The translations under genes and the position numbers were made by a program. Shown in pieces: positions 1-6,966 of a stretch of DNA of 53,166 nt. Location of the stretch: the NCBI GenBank assembly GCA_031277685.1, contig JAITLV010000111.1:1-53166 (forward strand), in the 5' to 3' direction. The stretch is from Sphingobacterium sp. (GTDB lineage Bacteria > Bacteroidota > Bacteroidia > Sphingobacteriales > Sphingobacteriaceae). Each line of letters starts with the position of its first letter. Position 1 is the first letter of the stretch. The notes below the pieces were generated by a model. The model did not search any database, was not told where the DNA came from, and worked only from the letters and a program-made list of their open reading frames with translations.

Positions 1-1652
1 GTCCCGTTATAATATTCAGGATGCATAAACATATCTATCCCACCACTGGGCTGAAAAGTCGCATAATTCGGATAAACCCGATAACCTTCGCTATATGTCC
101 CCAATTCTCTTCTCACCCATTGCTGTTCTTTGGCATCATAAGAAAATACCCCGTCAACAGAAAGCCCTTTGGTGATAAAGTCCATGTTCCAGCCCACAGC
201 AAAGCTTCCTTCCAGATAGGTGTTTTTTTCAGTATGGTAACCAGATCTGGTCAATTCCCCTAGTACATTAAAACGATAGATCTGATTACCGAACAATAAA
301 CCTGATGGATTATTCAATAAATAATTCTGTGTTGACGACTGACTATTAGGCTCCAGGACTATTGGTAAGTAAGGCGGCTGTGTCATTGCCAATGTCATTA
401 ATCGCGACGCAGAAGTTCCTGGCGAGGTACGATTGGTGATACGTGCTCCTAAATTCAGCTTTACCCACAGGTTTTTTGTGATATTGACATCGATATTTGA
501 TCTAAAATTGTACCGTTGGAACTTGGGTGCTACATTATATTTTGACAAATCAACATGATCATAATTATTGTCCTGCCCCATATATCCACCCATAACGAAG
601 TACTTCGCGATCTCATTTCCACCACGGATCGATAGGTTATATTCGTGTTGTGGCGCTGTCCTAAAAATGTAGTCAAAATAATCCCAATTATATCCCAGAC
701 CATCAGAGTTATCACCCTTTGCCCTTCTAAATTTATCTATTGCATCCTGACTAAAGAGTTTCAGATTATCGGTATTACCTCCGGATAACCTTGCATCATT
801 AACCAAAGCTTCATTATAAAGTGTCGCATAATCTGCAGATCCTAAAAGTTCGGGCAATTGTGCAGGCGCATTCAAACCATAAGATGCCTTAAAATCTACG
901 GTGGCTTTATCAGCTGCCTGCCCACGTTTTGTTGTGACGACAATGACCCCATTTGCCCCACGGATACCATACGGAGCTGTAGCTGCAGCATCTTTCAGAA
1001 TAGAAACAGTTTCAATTTCATCAGGTGCCAAATAGCTCATGTCACGTTCAATACCGTCAACAATGATGATAGGGGACTGATTTCCATAAGTAGACTTACC
1101 TCGAATAAACAATTCAGACCGATCCACCCCAGGTTCCCCCCCTGCATATTGGTTGACGACCAGTCCGGGTAACCGACCAGCCAGCATGTTATTAATATTT
1201 GCCGCCGGGCTTTGTACAAGGTCCTTTGTCGTAATTGTAGCAACGGCTCCCACAACATTTCGCTTTTTCTGCGTCGTATAACCCACAACAACAACATCCT
1301 CTAGTGCTTTGACATCTTCAACCAAACTAACCTGTATGACTGATCTCCCTTCAAGTGCAATTTGCTGTGGTTGAAATCCGATATACGAAAATGTCAACGT
1401 GGCTTCTTTATAAGGCACTTCGATACGATATTTACCTGAAGCATCTGTTTTCGTGGACTTACCGCTTCCCTTTACAACAATACTAACCCCCTGCATGACC
1501 TTTCCAGTTGAACTATTTACAACTGTCCCTTCAATGACAATACCGTCTTGTCGGAAATAAATTGGGCTGGATTTGGTGTTTAACTCAGCGTGAAGATAAG
1601 ATGTGCTGCACACTGACAGTGTAAGAAATAATGGAATTACCTTTCTTTTCAT
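1..1652 (-). CDS. SusC/RagA-family TonB-linked outer membrane receptor (partial, C-terminus off the left edge)
   Basis: 550 codons are visible from ATG at 1652 to the window edge with no stop, so the beta-barrel end is missing. An N-terminal signal peptide (about residues 1-22) is followed directly by a CarboxypepD_reg-like domain (about 38-115, with GTVVNSSTGKVMQGVSI) and a TonB plug domain (VVVVGYTTQKKRNVVGAV, MLAGRLPGL, GANGVIVVTTKRG). There is no STN domain, unlike the receptors at 12852 and 37853, so it should not signal to a FecR. In the family, SusC forms the outer-membrane channel that imports glycan or peptide fragments captured by a SusD lid; a SusD partner would be expected just left of the window. 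It lies downstream of the GH92 operon and carries its own promoter and operator, so inferred cargo is mannose-containing oligosaccharide. Confidence 0.93.
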   Translation of the reverse strand, partial: MKRKVIPLFLTLSVCSTSYLHAELNTKSSPIYFRQDGIVIEGTVVNSSTGKVMQGVSIVVKGSGKSTKTDASGKYRIEVPYKEATLTFSYIGFQPQQIALEGRSVIQVSLVEDVKALEDVVVVGYTTQKKRNVVGAVATITTKDLVQSPAANINNMLAGRLPGLVVNQYAGGEPGVDRSELFIRGKSTYGNQSPIIIVDGIERDMSYLAPDEIETVSILKDAAATAPYGIRGANGVIVVTTKRGQAADKATVDFKASYGLNAPAQLPELLGSADYATLYNEALVNDARLSGGNTDNLKLFSQDAIDKFRRAKGDNSDGLGYNWDYFDYIFRTAPQHEYNLSIRGGNEIAKYFVMGGYMGQDNNYDHVDLSKYNVAPKFQRYNFRSNIDVNITKNLWVKLNLGARITNRTSPGTSASRLMTLAMTQPPYLPIVLEPNSQSSTQNYLLNNPSGLLFGNQIYRFNVLGELTRSGYHTEKNTYLEGSFAVGWNMDFITKGLSVDGVFSYDAKEQQWVRRELGTYSEGYRVYPNYATFQPSGGIDMFMHPEYYNG

Positions 1653-1668
1653 AAATTTATTCCTGGTT

Positions 1669-1677
1669 TACTAATAC
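1669..1677. promoter_or_regulatory. Possible half-operator in the susC leader
   Basis: TACTAATAC equals nine bases of the 18-bp operator before the GH92 operon read on the minus strand (TACTAATACGTTTTAGTA). It lies about 17 bases upstream of the susC start codon. It lacks the second arm, so it may be chance or an auxiliary half-site. Confidence 0.25.
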
Positions 1678-1747
1678 AACAATTGGTCGACGGATTATTG
1701 TGCGCTAAATATGCTGGATGTGGTTTTAAAAACACTTGCATCCGCAC

Positions 1748-1770
1748 ACTAATTCGTTTTAGTAAAAATA
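1748..1770 (-). promoter_or_regulatory. LacI-type operator overlapping the -7 box of the partial susC
   Basis: On the minus strand the sequence TATTTTTA (1770-1763) resembles the Bacteroidota -7 box TAnnTTTG and runs directly into ACTAAAACGAATTAGT (1763-1748), a palindrome with a central CG. The same arrangement with the same offset occurs before the GH92 gene at 9348-9370. The two 16-bp operators match at 15 positions when compared in opposite orientations. No good -33 TTTG is seen. The leader to the susC start codon is about 90 bases. Confidence 0.6.
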
Positions 1771-1804
1771 AATAGAAAGGGAAAGGAAAGTTGTTAATCG
1801 ATTG

Positions 1805-2506
1805 TTAATGACAATTCTCATTACTCACTTCCAGAATAAAGCCAACTTTATAAACTGTTTTTATCGCAACATAACGCGATCTTTTTAACATTTTGCGAAT
1901 CTTACAGATAAATACATCTAAGCTACGTCCCAAGAAGTAATCATTTTCTCCCCATAGCGCCATTAGTATTTCTTCCCGCCGTAAAACCACATTTGGTTTA
2001 TTCACCAAGAAAGTCCAAAGTTCAAATTCCCGGGGAGATACGACCTGTTTGGACTTGTCGCCAAACTCTATGGTATAAAGCTGATCATTAAGTTTGATAT
2101 CCCCGACGTTGAGTGATTGCTCCGTACTCAGGTTATGTTTAACCATATAATTTTGAAGCTTGAGGGTTAATTCTTCCACATCAAAAGGTTTAGTTATATA
2201 ATCATTTCCCCCAAGACGTAAGCCTCGTAATCTGTCTGTCTTCGATAACCTGGCGGTAAGGAAGAGGACAAATTGATTTTTATTTAATTTTGAAATATAT
2301 TCCACAAACTGAAAACCATCCCAGTGTGGCAATTGGATATCCACAATAAGAATATCAAATTTATCCGTCCGGTACCGAGCGATCCCCTGTTCCGCAGATA
2401 CTGCATGGACAACATCGAACCCACAACCTGATAGATAATCAAATAACATACTTGCCAAATCAAGATCGTCTTCAATCAATAATATATGACCATATCTTTG
2501 CATCAT
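1805..2506 (-). CDS. OmpR-family response regulator
   Basis: 233 aa. The receiver domain (about 7-120) shows the acidic pair D13/D14, phospho-acceptor D56, T84 and K106-P107. The C-terminal winged-helix DNA-binding domain (about 135-230) has the typical EFELWTFLVNKPNVVLRREEIL and SLDVFICKIRKML segments. Such regulators are phosphorylated by a partner histidine kinase and bind direct repeats at promoters. The start lies 8 bases after the kinase gene, so the two are co-transcribed, and both follow the GH92 genes. The first two codons are both ATG (2506 or 2503). Target genes cannot be read from the sequence; the local mannan genes are the obvious guess. Confidence 0.95.
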   Translation of the reverse strand: MMQRYGHILLIEDDLDLASMLFDYLSGCGFDVVHAVSAEQGIARYRTDKFDILIVDIQLPHWDGFQFVEYISKLNKNQFVLFLTARLSKTDRLRGLRLGGNDYITKPFDVEELTLKLQNYMVKHNLSTEQSLNVGDIKLNDQLYTIEFGDKSKQVVSPREFELWTFLVNKPNVVLRREEILMALWGENDYFLGRSLDVFICKIRKMLKRSRYVAIKTVYKVGFILEVSNENCH

Positions 2507-2514
2507 TTACATAT

Positions 2515-3906
2515 TCACACTGTTGGTATATAAATAACAAATTTTGTTCCCTGTTCTGCAGCCAATTTTACCATTATCCTCCATCCATGTGTACGGATAA
2601 CCTCCTGAACAAAAAACAATCCGAGCCCAAGACCATTAGTGGAAACGTGTAGCTTCCCTCGATATCCTTTTGTAAAAATATGCGGAAGCTGACTTTCGGC
2701 AATACCGATACCATTATCCTGAACAGTCAACGCGAGCTCTCCACGGGCTGAATATCCCAGGTGAACTTGGATACACTTTAATTTTTCATGATTATACTTC
2801 AAACCATTTTCCACCAGGTTGTTCACCATGGTGACAAACATAAAAGGATGAACAAGTACTTTAGCCTGTAAGGCGTCCTCATCGACTTCAATTTCTATGG
2901 TAGCATATTCCGAAGCTAAAACAGCAATATCTTGTCTGAATTGATCCAACAGTTCAGAGAGATATCTTTCCTCCAGAATAATTTTTTCCTGATTGAAAAC
3001 ACTGAGATCAATTGCTTTATTCACGAGCCTATCCAAACGCTTGATCTGTCGTCCCATCGTCTGAAGTGTTTCCGAAATTTTCACTTTTTCTTCGTCGGAT
3101 ACCTTTGCTGCAATATTGGACAAAGCAATACGTATTGTTGTCAACGGGGTATTAAATTCATGTGTGACATTATTGATAAAGTCTGAAGCCATTTCTGCCA
3201 TACGTTTCTGTTTCATCCAGTTATTGTAGGTTCCCCAGTAGAGCCCAACAATTCCAACAATACAACAGCCAGACAATAATAACAGGGGAAGGATAGATTT
3301 AATGACAGAAAACCGTGTATTTATATTCCCAACATATAAAGTAAATGCAACACGATTTGACATTCTATCATTGGCAGCGATTGCCATCGCTGAAACAAGA
3401 TTATCTTTTTCAATGAAACTTGGTTCACCTCCTATCGGAATAAAATGATCCTTAGAAAAATCAATTATTGGAATAAAATTCTCCGCATCAAAGGTAATTG
3501 ATACATCCTTCAACACAAGCGCATATCCGAACTCCTTGTCTAAATGAATTTCCGATCGAATCTCTTCAAATAAGCTATCTATCGCTGGGTTGCCCTGGAG
3601 CTTGAACAGCAATTGCTCGGCAATACTATCCTTTAATTCATCAAAAGCTCTCCTATTCTCCTGATGATAGTATTTCAGGCGATTCAAATGGGGCATTAAG
3701 GTCGAGTCGACAAGCTTTTGTCCTCCAGGAAACATCTTGTCATTCAAGATATGCCTATCATACACGACCTTAATATCCCGTTTCTCTTTTTGAAATAGTT
3801 GACTTCGTTTTATCTCATATGACCGTACAATCATGAGGTATTGCAATATCAAAAATAAAAATAAGCAACAGATAGCTATCCATTTATATACACCTGATCG
3901 CTTCAT
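2515..3906 (-). CDS. Membrane sensor histidine kinase
   Basis: 463 aa. A transmembrane segment at about 10-27 and a second at about 203-223 enclose a periplasmic sensor region of roughly 175 residues with no domain I recognise. The transmitter follows: HisKA with phospho-acceptor H249 (NNVTHEFNTPL), and HATPase with the N box NNLVENGLKYN (362-372), G1 DNGIG (397-401) and G2 GLGLGL (425-430). It is a classic two-gene system rather than the hybrid one-protein system often found in Bacteroides glycan loci. It starts 24 bases after the second GH92 gene, so it probably belongs to the GH92 operon and senses an envelope or glycan signal (inference). Confidence 0.95.
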   Translation of the reverse strand: MKRSGVYKWIAICCLFLFLILQYLMIVRSYEIKRSQLFQKEKRDIKVVYDRHILNDKMFPGGQKLVDSTLMPHLNRLKYYHQENRRAFDELKDSIAEQLLFKLQGNPAIDSLFEEIRSEIHLDKEFGYALVLKDVSITFDAENFIPIIDFSKDHFIPIGGEPSFIEKDNLVSAMAIAANDRMSNRVAFTLYVGNINTRFSVIKSILPLLLLSGCCIVGIVGLYWGTYNNWMKQKRMAEMASDFINNVTHEFNTPLTTIRIALSNIAAKVSDEEKVKISETLQTMGRQIKRLDRLVNKAIDLSVFNQEKIILEERYLSELLDQFRQDIAVLASEYATIEIEVDEDALQAKVLVHPFMFVTMVNNLVENGLKYNHEKLKCIQVHLGYSARGELALTVQDNGIGIAESQLPHIFTKGYRGKLHVSTNGLGLGLFFVQEVIRTHGWRIMVKLAAEQGTKFVIYIPTV

Positions 3907-3930
3907 TTTTTATTCGTCTATTCAAATACC

Positions 3931-6225
3931 CTATTTATTTGGTTTGCTACTCATCGTATAGATTAATTCCCCGCCATTCATTAAGCTGTTATAGGATAAT
4001 TGCAACTTATCCAGTGGCTTACCATTCAGCGTCACAGATTTGACGTATACATTCTTTTCAGACTGATTACGCGCAGTAATAGCAATGCATTTCCCATTTT
4101 CTAGATTGATCTTAGCTGATTTCACTAATGGGCTACCAATCCAATAACTATCCTCTCCAGGAGCCACAGGGTAAAATCCAAGTGCTGTAAAAAGATACCA
4201 TGCCGACATTTGCCCACAATCATCGTTTCCTCCTAATCCGGCATGCCCGTTATGATATTGATTTCTAATAATCTGGCGTAATCGTGCCTGTGCCTTCCAT
4301 GGATTCTTGGTGATATTATACAAATAAGCCACATGATGTGAAGGCTCATTGCCATGCACATAATTCCCGATAATACCATCCCGAGTAATATCCTCGGTAT
4401 GTTCAAAATATTTATCAGGAAGCTCCATTGTAAATAAAGAATCTAAATACGTTTCAAGCTTCTTCTCTCCCCCCATGACCTGCATCATCTCGCTAGGTTG
4501 ATGTGGCACATAAAGACTATAGTTCCAAGAATTCCCCTCTATAAATCCCTGTCCATGGGTATCCAATACATCGAATTTCTCTTTGAACTTCCCTTGAGAG
4601 TTCTTTGGACGCATGAATCCGATCGTTGGATCGTATAGTGATTTCCAGCTTTCAGCTCGTTTTGAAAAAGTACGGTAGATATCCTCTTTTCCTAGTTTCT
4701 TTGCCAACTGCGCAATGCACCAGTCATCGTAGGCATATTCCAATGTATTGGAAACTGAGGTACCCGACACATCATCCGGAACATACCCTTTGTCAATATA
4801 GGCGCCTATCCCTTCATAATTACGTGTATTTGCCGTTTGTACACATGCTCGTAGCGCAGCTTCAGGGTCACCCTTATAAACACCTTTCAGTATGGCATCA
4901 ACAATGACCGATACGGAATGATAACCACTCATACACCAGTTATCATTAGCATAATGCGACCAGATAGGCAACATTTTCAATACGCTCTGATCATAATGTG
5001 CCATCATTGAAGCGACAATATCGGCATTGCGTGAAGGGTTGATCAAGTTCAAAAGAGGATGGAATGCTCTAAATGTATCCCAGAGCGAAAACGATGTATA
5101 ATTCGTAAAGCTCTTAGCCAGATGGATCTCCTGATCCAAGCCCTTATATTCACCGTTCTGATCCATATAAATGGTAGGCATCAAACTCGCATGGTACATG
5201 GCCGTGTAGAAGTTAATCAAATCCTCCTTGTTCAGCATGTCCACCTCAATTTTTTTGAGTTCCTTTTCCCAGGCCGATTGCCCTGCTTGTACATACCCAT
5301 CGAAATTCCAGTTCGGCGCTTCCGCATCCATATTGCCGAGCGCATTCTTCATACTTACTGGGCTCAATGCTACTTTCATTAAAATAGGCTCTTGCGCTTT
5401 CGTGTCGAAATCCAGATGCAACTTAATGTTATGTGCTGCTAGATCAGGAAAATTATGCTGCTGGTCAAACTTCCGCCAAAAACCGTTATACACCGATTTA
5501 CCGTCTTCATATTTAGCCCCATAATTTTTGAAAGGTTTGGATGTCTTAATCGCGAAATACACCGTACGTGTCCTAGACCAGCCATTCGTTTGCCGATAGC
5601 CGACCAATGTTGAATCATTTAGAACCTTGACAACGGTCCAAACATTTTTCCCATCATAATTATAAATTCCTGCAGTTAAATCCACCACAAGATGTGAAGC
5701 ATCAGATGCGGGGAAGGTATACCGATGAATCCCTACCCGTGTTGTCGTGGTCAGTTCAGCTTTAATCTGATGTTTATCAAGTACAACACTATAATAATTG
5801 GGTTCAGCACGTTCATTCGCATGGGAATAGGCTGATCTATATCCATCCTGAGGTCTATCCGCTGTCCCTGGATTGAGCTGTACACGACCCTGCGTCGGCA
5901 TGACCAATATATCACCTAGGTCAGCGTGTCCAGTTCCACTAAAATGCGTATGGCTAAAGCCAACAATTGTCGGGTCATCATATTGGTAACCAGCACAGTA
6001 TTTATAAACATCCCCATTATACTGCCCCTTTACCGCATACGATAATGTATCTGTATCCGGACTGAGCTGGACTGCCCCAAAAGGAACTGTCGCTCCAGGG
6101 AACGTATGCCCCATACGTGCAGTACCAATTAAAGGCTTGACATACTGGATCAATTTAGGTTCCTGTGCTCTCAACAAATAAGGGACACAAAGCAGACCAA
6201 AACAAACTAAACTTTTTATGTTCAT
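3931..6225 (-). CDS. GH92 alpha-mannosidase, exported (764 aa)
   Basis: A signal peptide ends near residue 20 (LLRAQ). Known GH92 landmarks are present: FSHTHFSGTGH (90-100), LWDTFRAFHPL (381-391), EYAYDDW (496-502), FIEGNSWNYS (561-570, E563 the likely general acid), HGNEPSHHVAYLYN (624-637) and GGNDDCGQMSAW (665-676). GH92 enzymes are calcium-dependent, inverting exo-alpha-mannosidases acting on N-glycans or yeast mannan; linkage specificity differs between members and cannot be told here. It is the third gene of the operon, 11 bases after the BSP gene. Its metal/base region reads GGNDDCG while the paralogue at 6967 reads CGDEDNG, which suggests different subsites. It has no lipobox, so a periplasmic location is likely. 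Confidence 0.95.
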   Translation of the reverse strand: MNIKSLVCFGLLCVPYLLRAQEPKLIQYVKPLIGTARMGHTFPGATVPFGAVQLSPDTDTLSYAVKGQYNGDVYKYCAGYQYDDPTIVGFSHTHFSGTGHADLGDILVMPTQGRVQLNPGTADRPQDGYRSAYSHANERAEPNYYSVVLDKHQIKAELTTTTRVGIHRYTFPASDASHLVVDLTAGIYNYDGKNVWTVVKVLNDSTLVGYRQTNGWSRTRTVYFAIKTSKPFKNYGAKYEDGKSVYNGFWRKFDQQHNFPDLAAHNIKLHLDFDTKAQEPILMKVALSPVSMKNALGNMDAEAPNWNFDGYVQAGQSAWEKELKKIEVDMLNKEDLINFYTAMYHASLMPTIYMDQNGEYKGLDQEIHLAKSFTNYTSFSLWDTFRAFHPLLNLINPSRNADIVASMMAHYDQSVLKMLPIWSHYANDNWCMSGYHSVSVIVDAILKGVYKGDPEAALRACVQTANTRNYEGIGAYIDKGYVPDDVSGTSVSNTLEYAYDDWCIAQLAKKLGKEDIYRTFSKRAESWKSLYDPTIGFMRPKNSQGKFKEKFDVLDTHGQGFIEGNSWNYSLYVPHQPSEMMQVMGGEKKLETYLDSLFTMELPDKYFEHTEDITRDGIIGNYVHGNEPSHHVAYLYNITKNPWKAQARLRQIIRNQYHNGHAGLGGNDDCGQMSAWYLFTALGFYPVAPGEDSYWIGSPLVKSAKINLENGKCIAITARNQSEKNVYVKSVTLNGKPLDKLQLSYNSLMNGGELIYTMSSKPNK

Positions 6226-6236
6226 CGCTTCAAGAT

Positions 6237-6956
6237 TTAAATCTTCGGGTTTTGACTATAAGCACTCCATAATTGATCAATTGTCTTACCCGTCTGCACT
6301 TGCCAGAAATCATCGGTATAGGTCTTATTCCGCATTGCCGCATCCAGTTTTTTGACAAAATCCTTCTTTACATTTTTGTTAATCCAATATAGAAATCGCG
6401 CTGTAGTCCGATAAGAATCGGTATATTTTTGTTTGCCGGTATAATCTGGTAATTTCCAATTCGCACCAGCATTGTCTATTCCATCATCAAAACGGACAAA
6501 ATCTGCTATCCCCTCCGTAATCCACCAAGGGCCAGCTCCGTCGGGATATGCTTGCACAATATGCATCACCTCATGGGTAACGACATCTATATCTCCCGGA
6601 TTTTTGGCAAACCACGCTGGACTATACCGAACAATACCCCCAGCAGTAGCAGCAACGCCCTTATAATCTGGGTCAATGACAAAAGACACTTTTTTTATGG
6701 TATTTTTATTGTATTTCTTCGCCAGCTTCGGGTAATTGGTAAAATAAGTTGCTATTAGCCTTTCCTTCAAGGCCGGACTAAAATCCTTGTCTTTATTAAT
6801 CCAGATCAAGGTATAACCACCTTTACTCATGCTATCTACCTCAATAGCAACTTTACGGTCATTCTCCGTATGCTGCCAATTATCTTGTGCAAGAAGCGGA
6901 TAGGAACAAGTAAGGCCTACTAGCGCAAAGGCCATTTTCAATAATTTAGGTTTCAT
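6237..6956 (-). CDS. Secreted BSP-family (basic secretory protein) putative metallopeptidase
   Basis: 239 aa from ATG 6956. An upstream in-frame ATG at 7004 would overlap the preceding gene and spoil the signal peptide, while MKPKLLKMAF from 6956 starts a proper one ending at LLAQ (residue 24). The core has HEVMH (H128, E129, H132) followed by WWITEGIADF with E148, the HExxH...E zinc ligand pattern of the BSP family (PF04450). Plant BSPs are known; in Bacteroidota these are secreted proteins of largely unstudied function, presumed peptidases. It is sandwiched with 10- and 11-base gaps between two GH92 genes, so it probably opens mannosylated proteins or acts on the peptide part of glycopeptides (inference). 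Confidence 0.85.
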   Translation of the reverse strand: MKPKLLKMAFALVGLTCSYPLLAQDNWQHTENDRKVAIEVDSMSKGGYTLIWINKDKDFSPALKERLIATYFTNYPKLAKKYNKNTIKKVSFVIDPDYKGVAATAGGIVRYSPAWFAKNPGDIDVVTHEVMHIVQAYPDGAGPWWITEGIADFVRFDDGIDNAGANWKLPDYTGKQKYTDSYRTTARFLYWINKNVKKDFVKKLDAAMRNKTYTDDFWQVQTGKTIDQLWSAYSQNPKI

Positions 6957-6966
6957 AATTGGTTTA

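Noticed and set aside
1037..1297. 86-aa minus-strand ORF in the susC region
   Set aside because: It is a +1/+2 shadow of the partial susC reading frame, which continues unbroken from 1652 to 1 and encodes clear plug motifs.
4626..5524. Plus-strand ORFs inside the GH92 gene (and similar ones elsewhere)
   Set aside because: They are antisense shadows of strongly supported genes, lack domains and have atypical composition.
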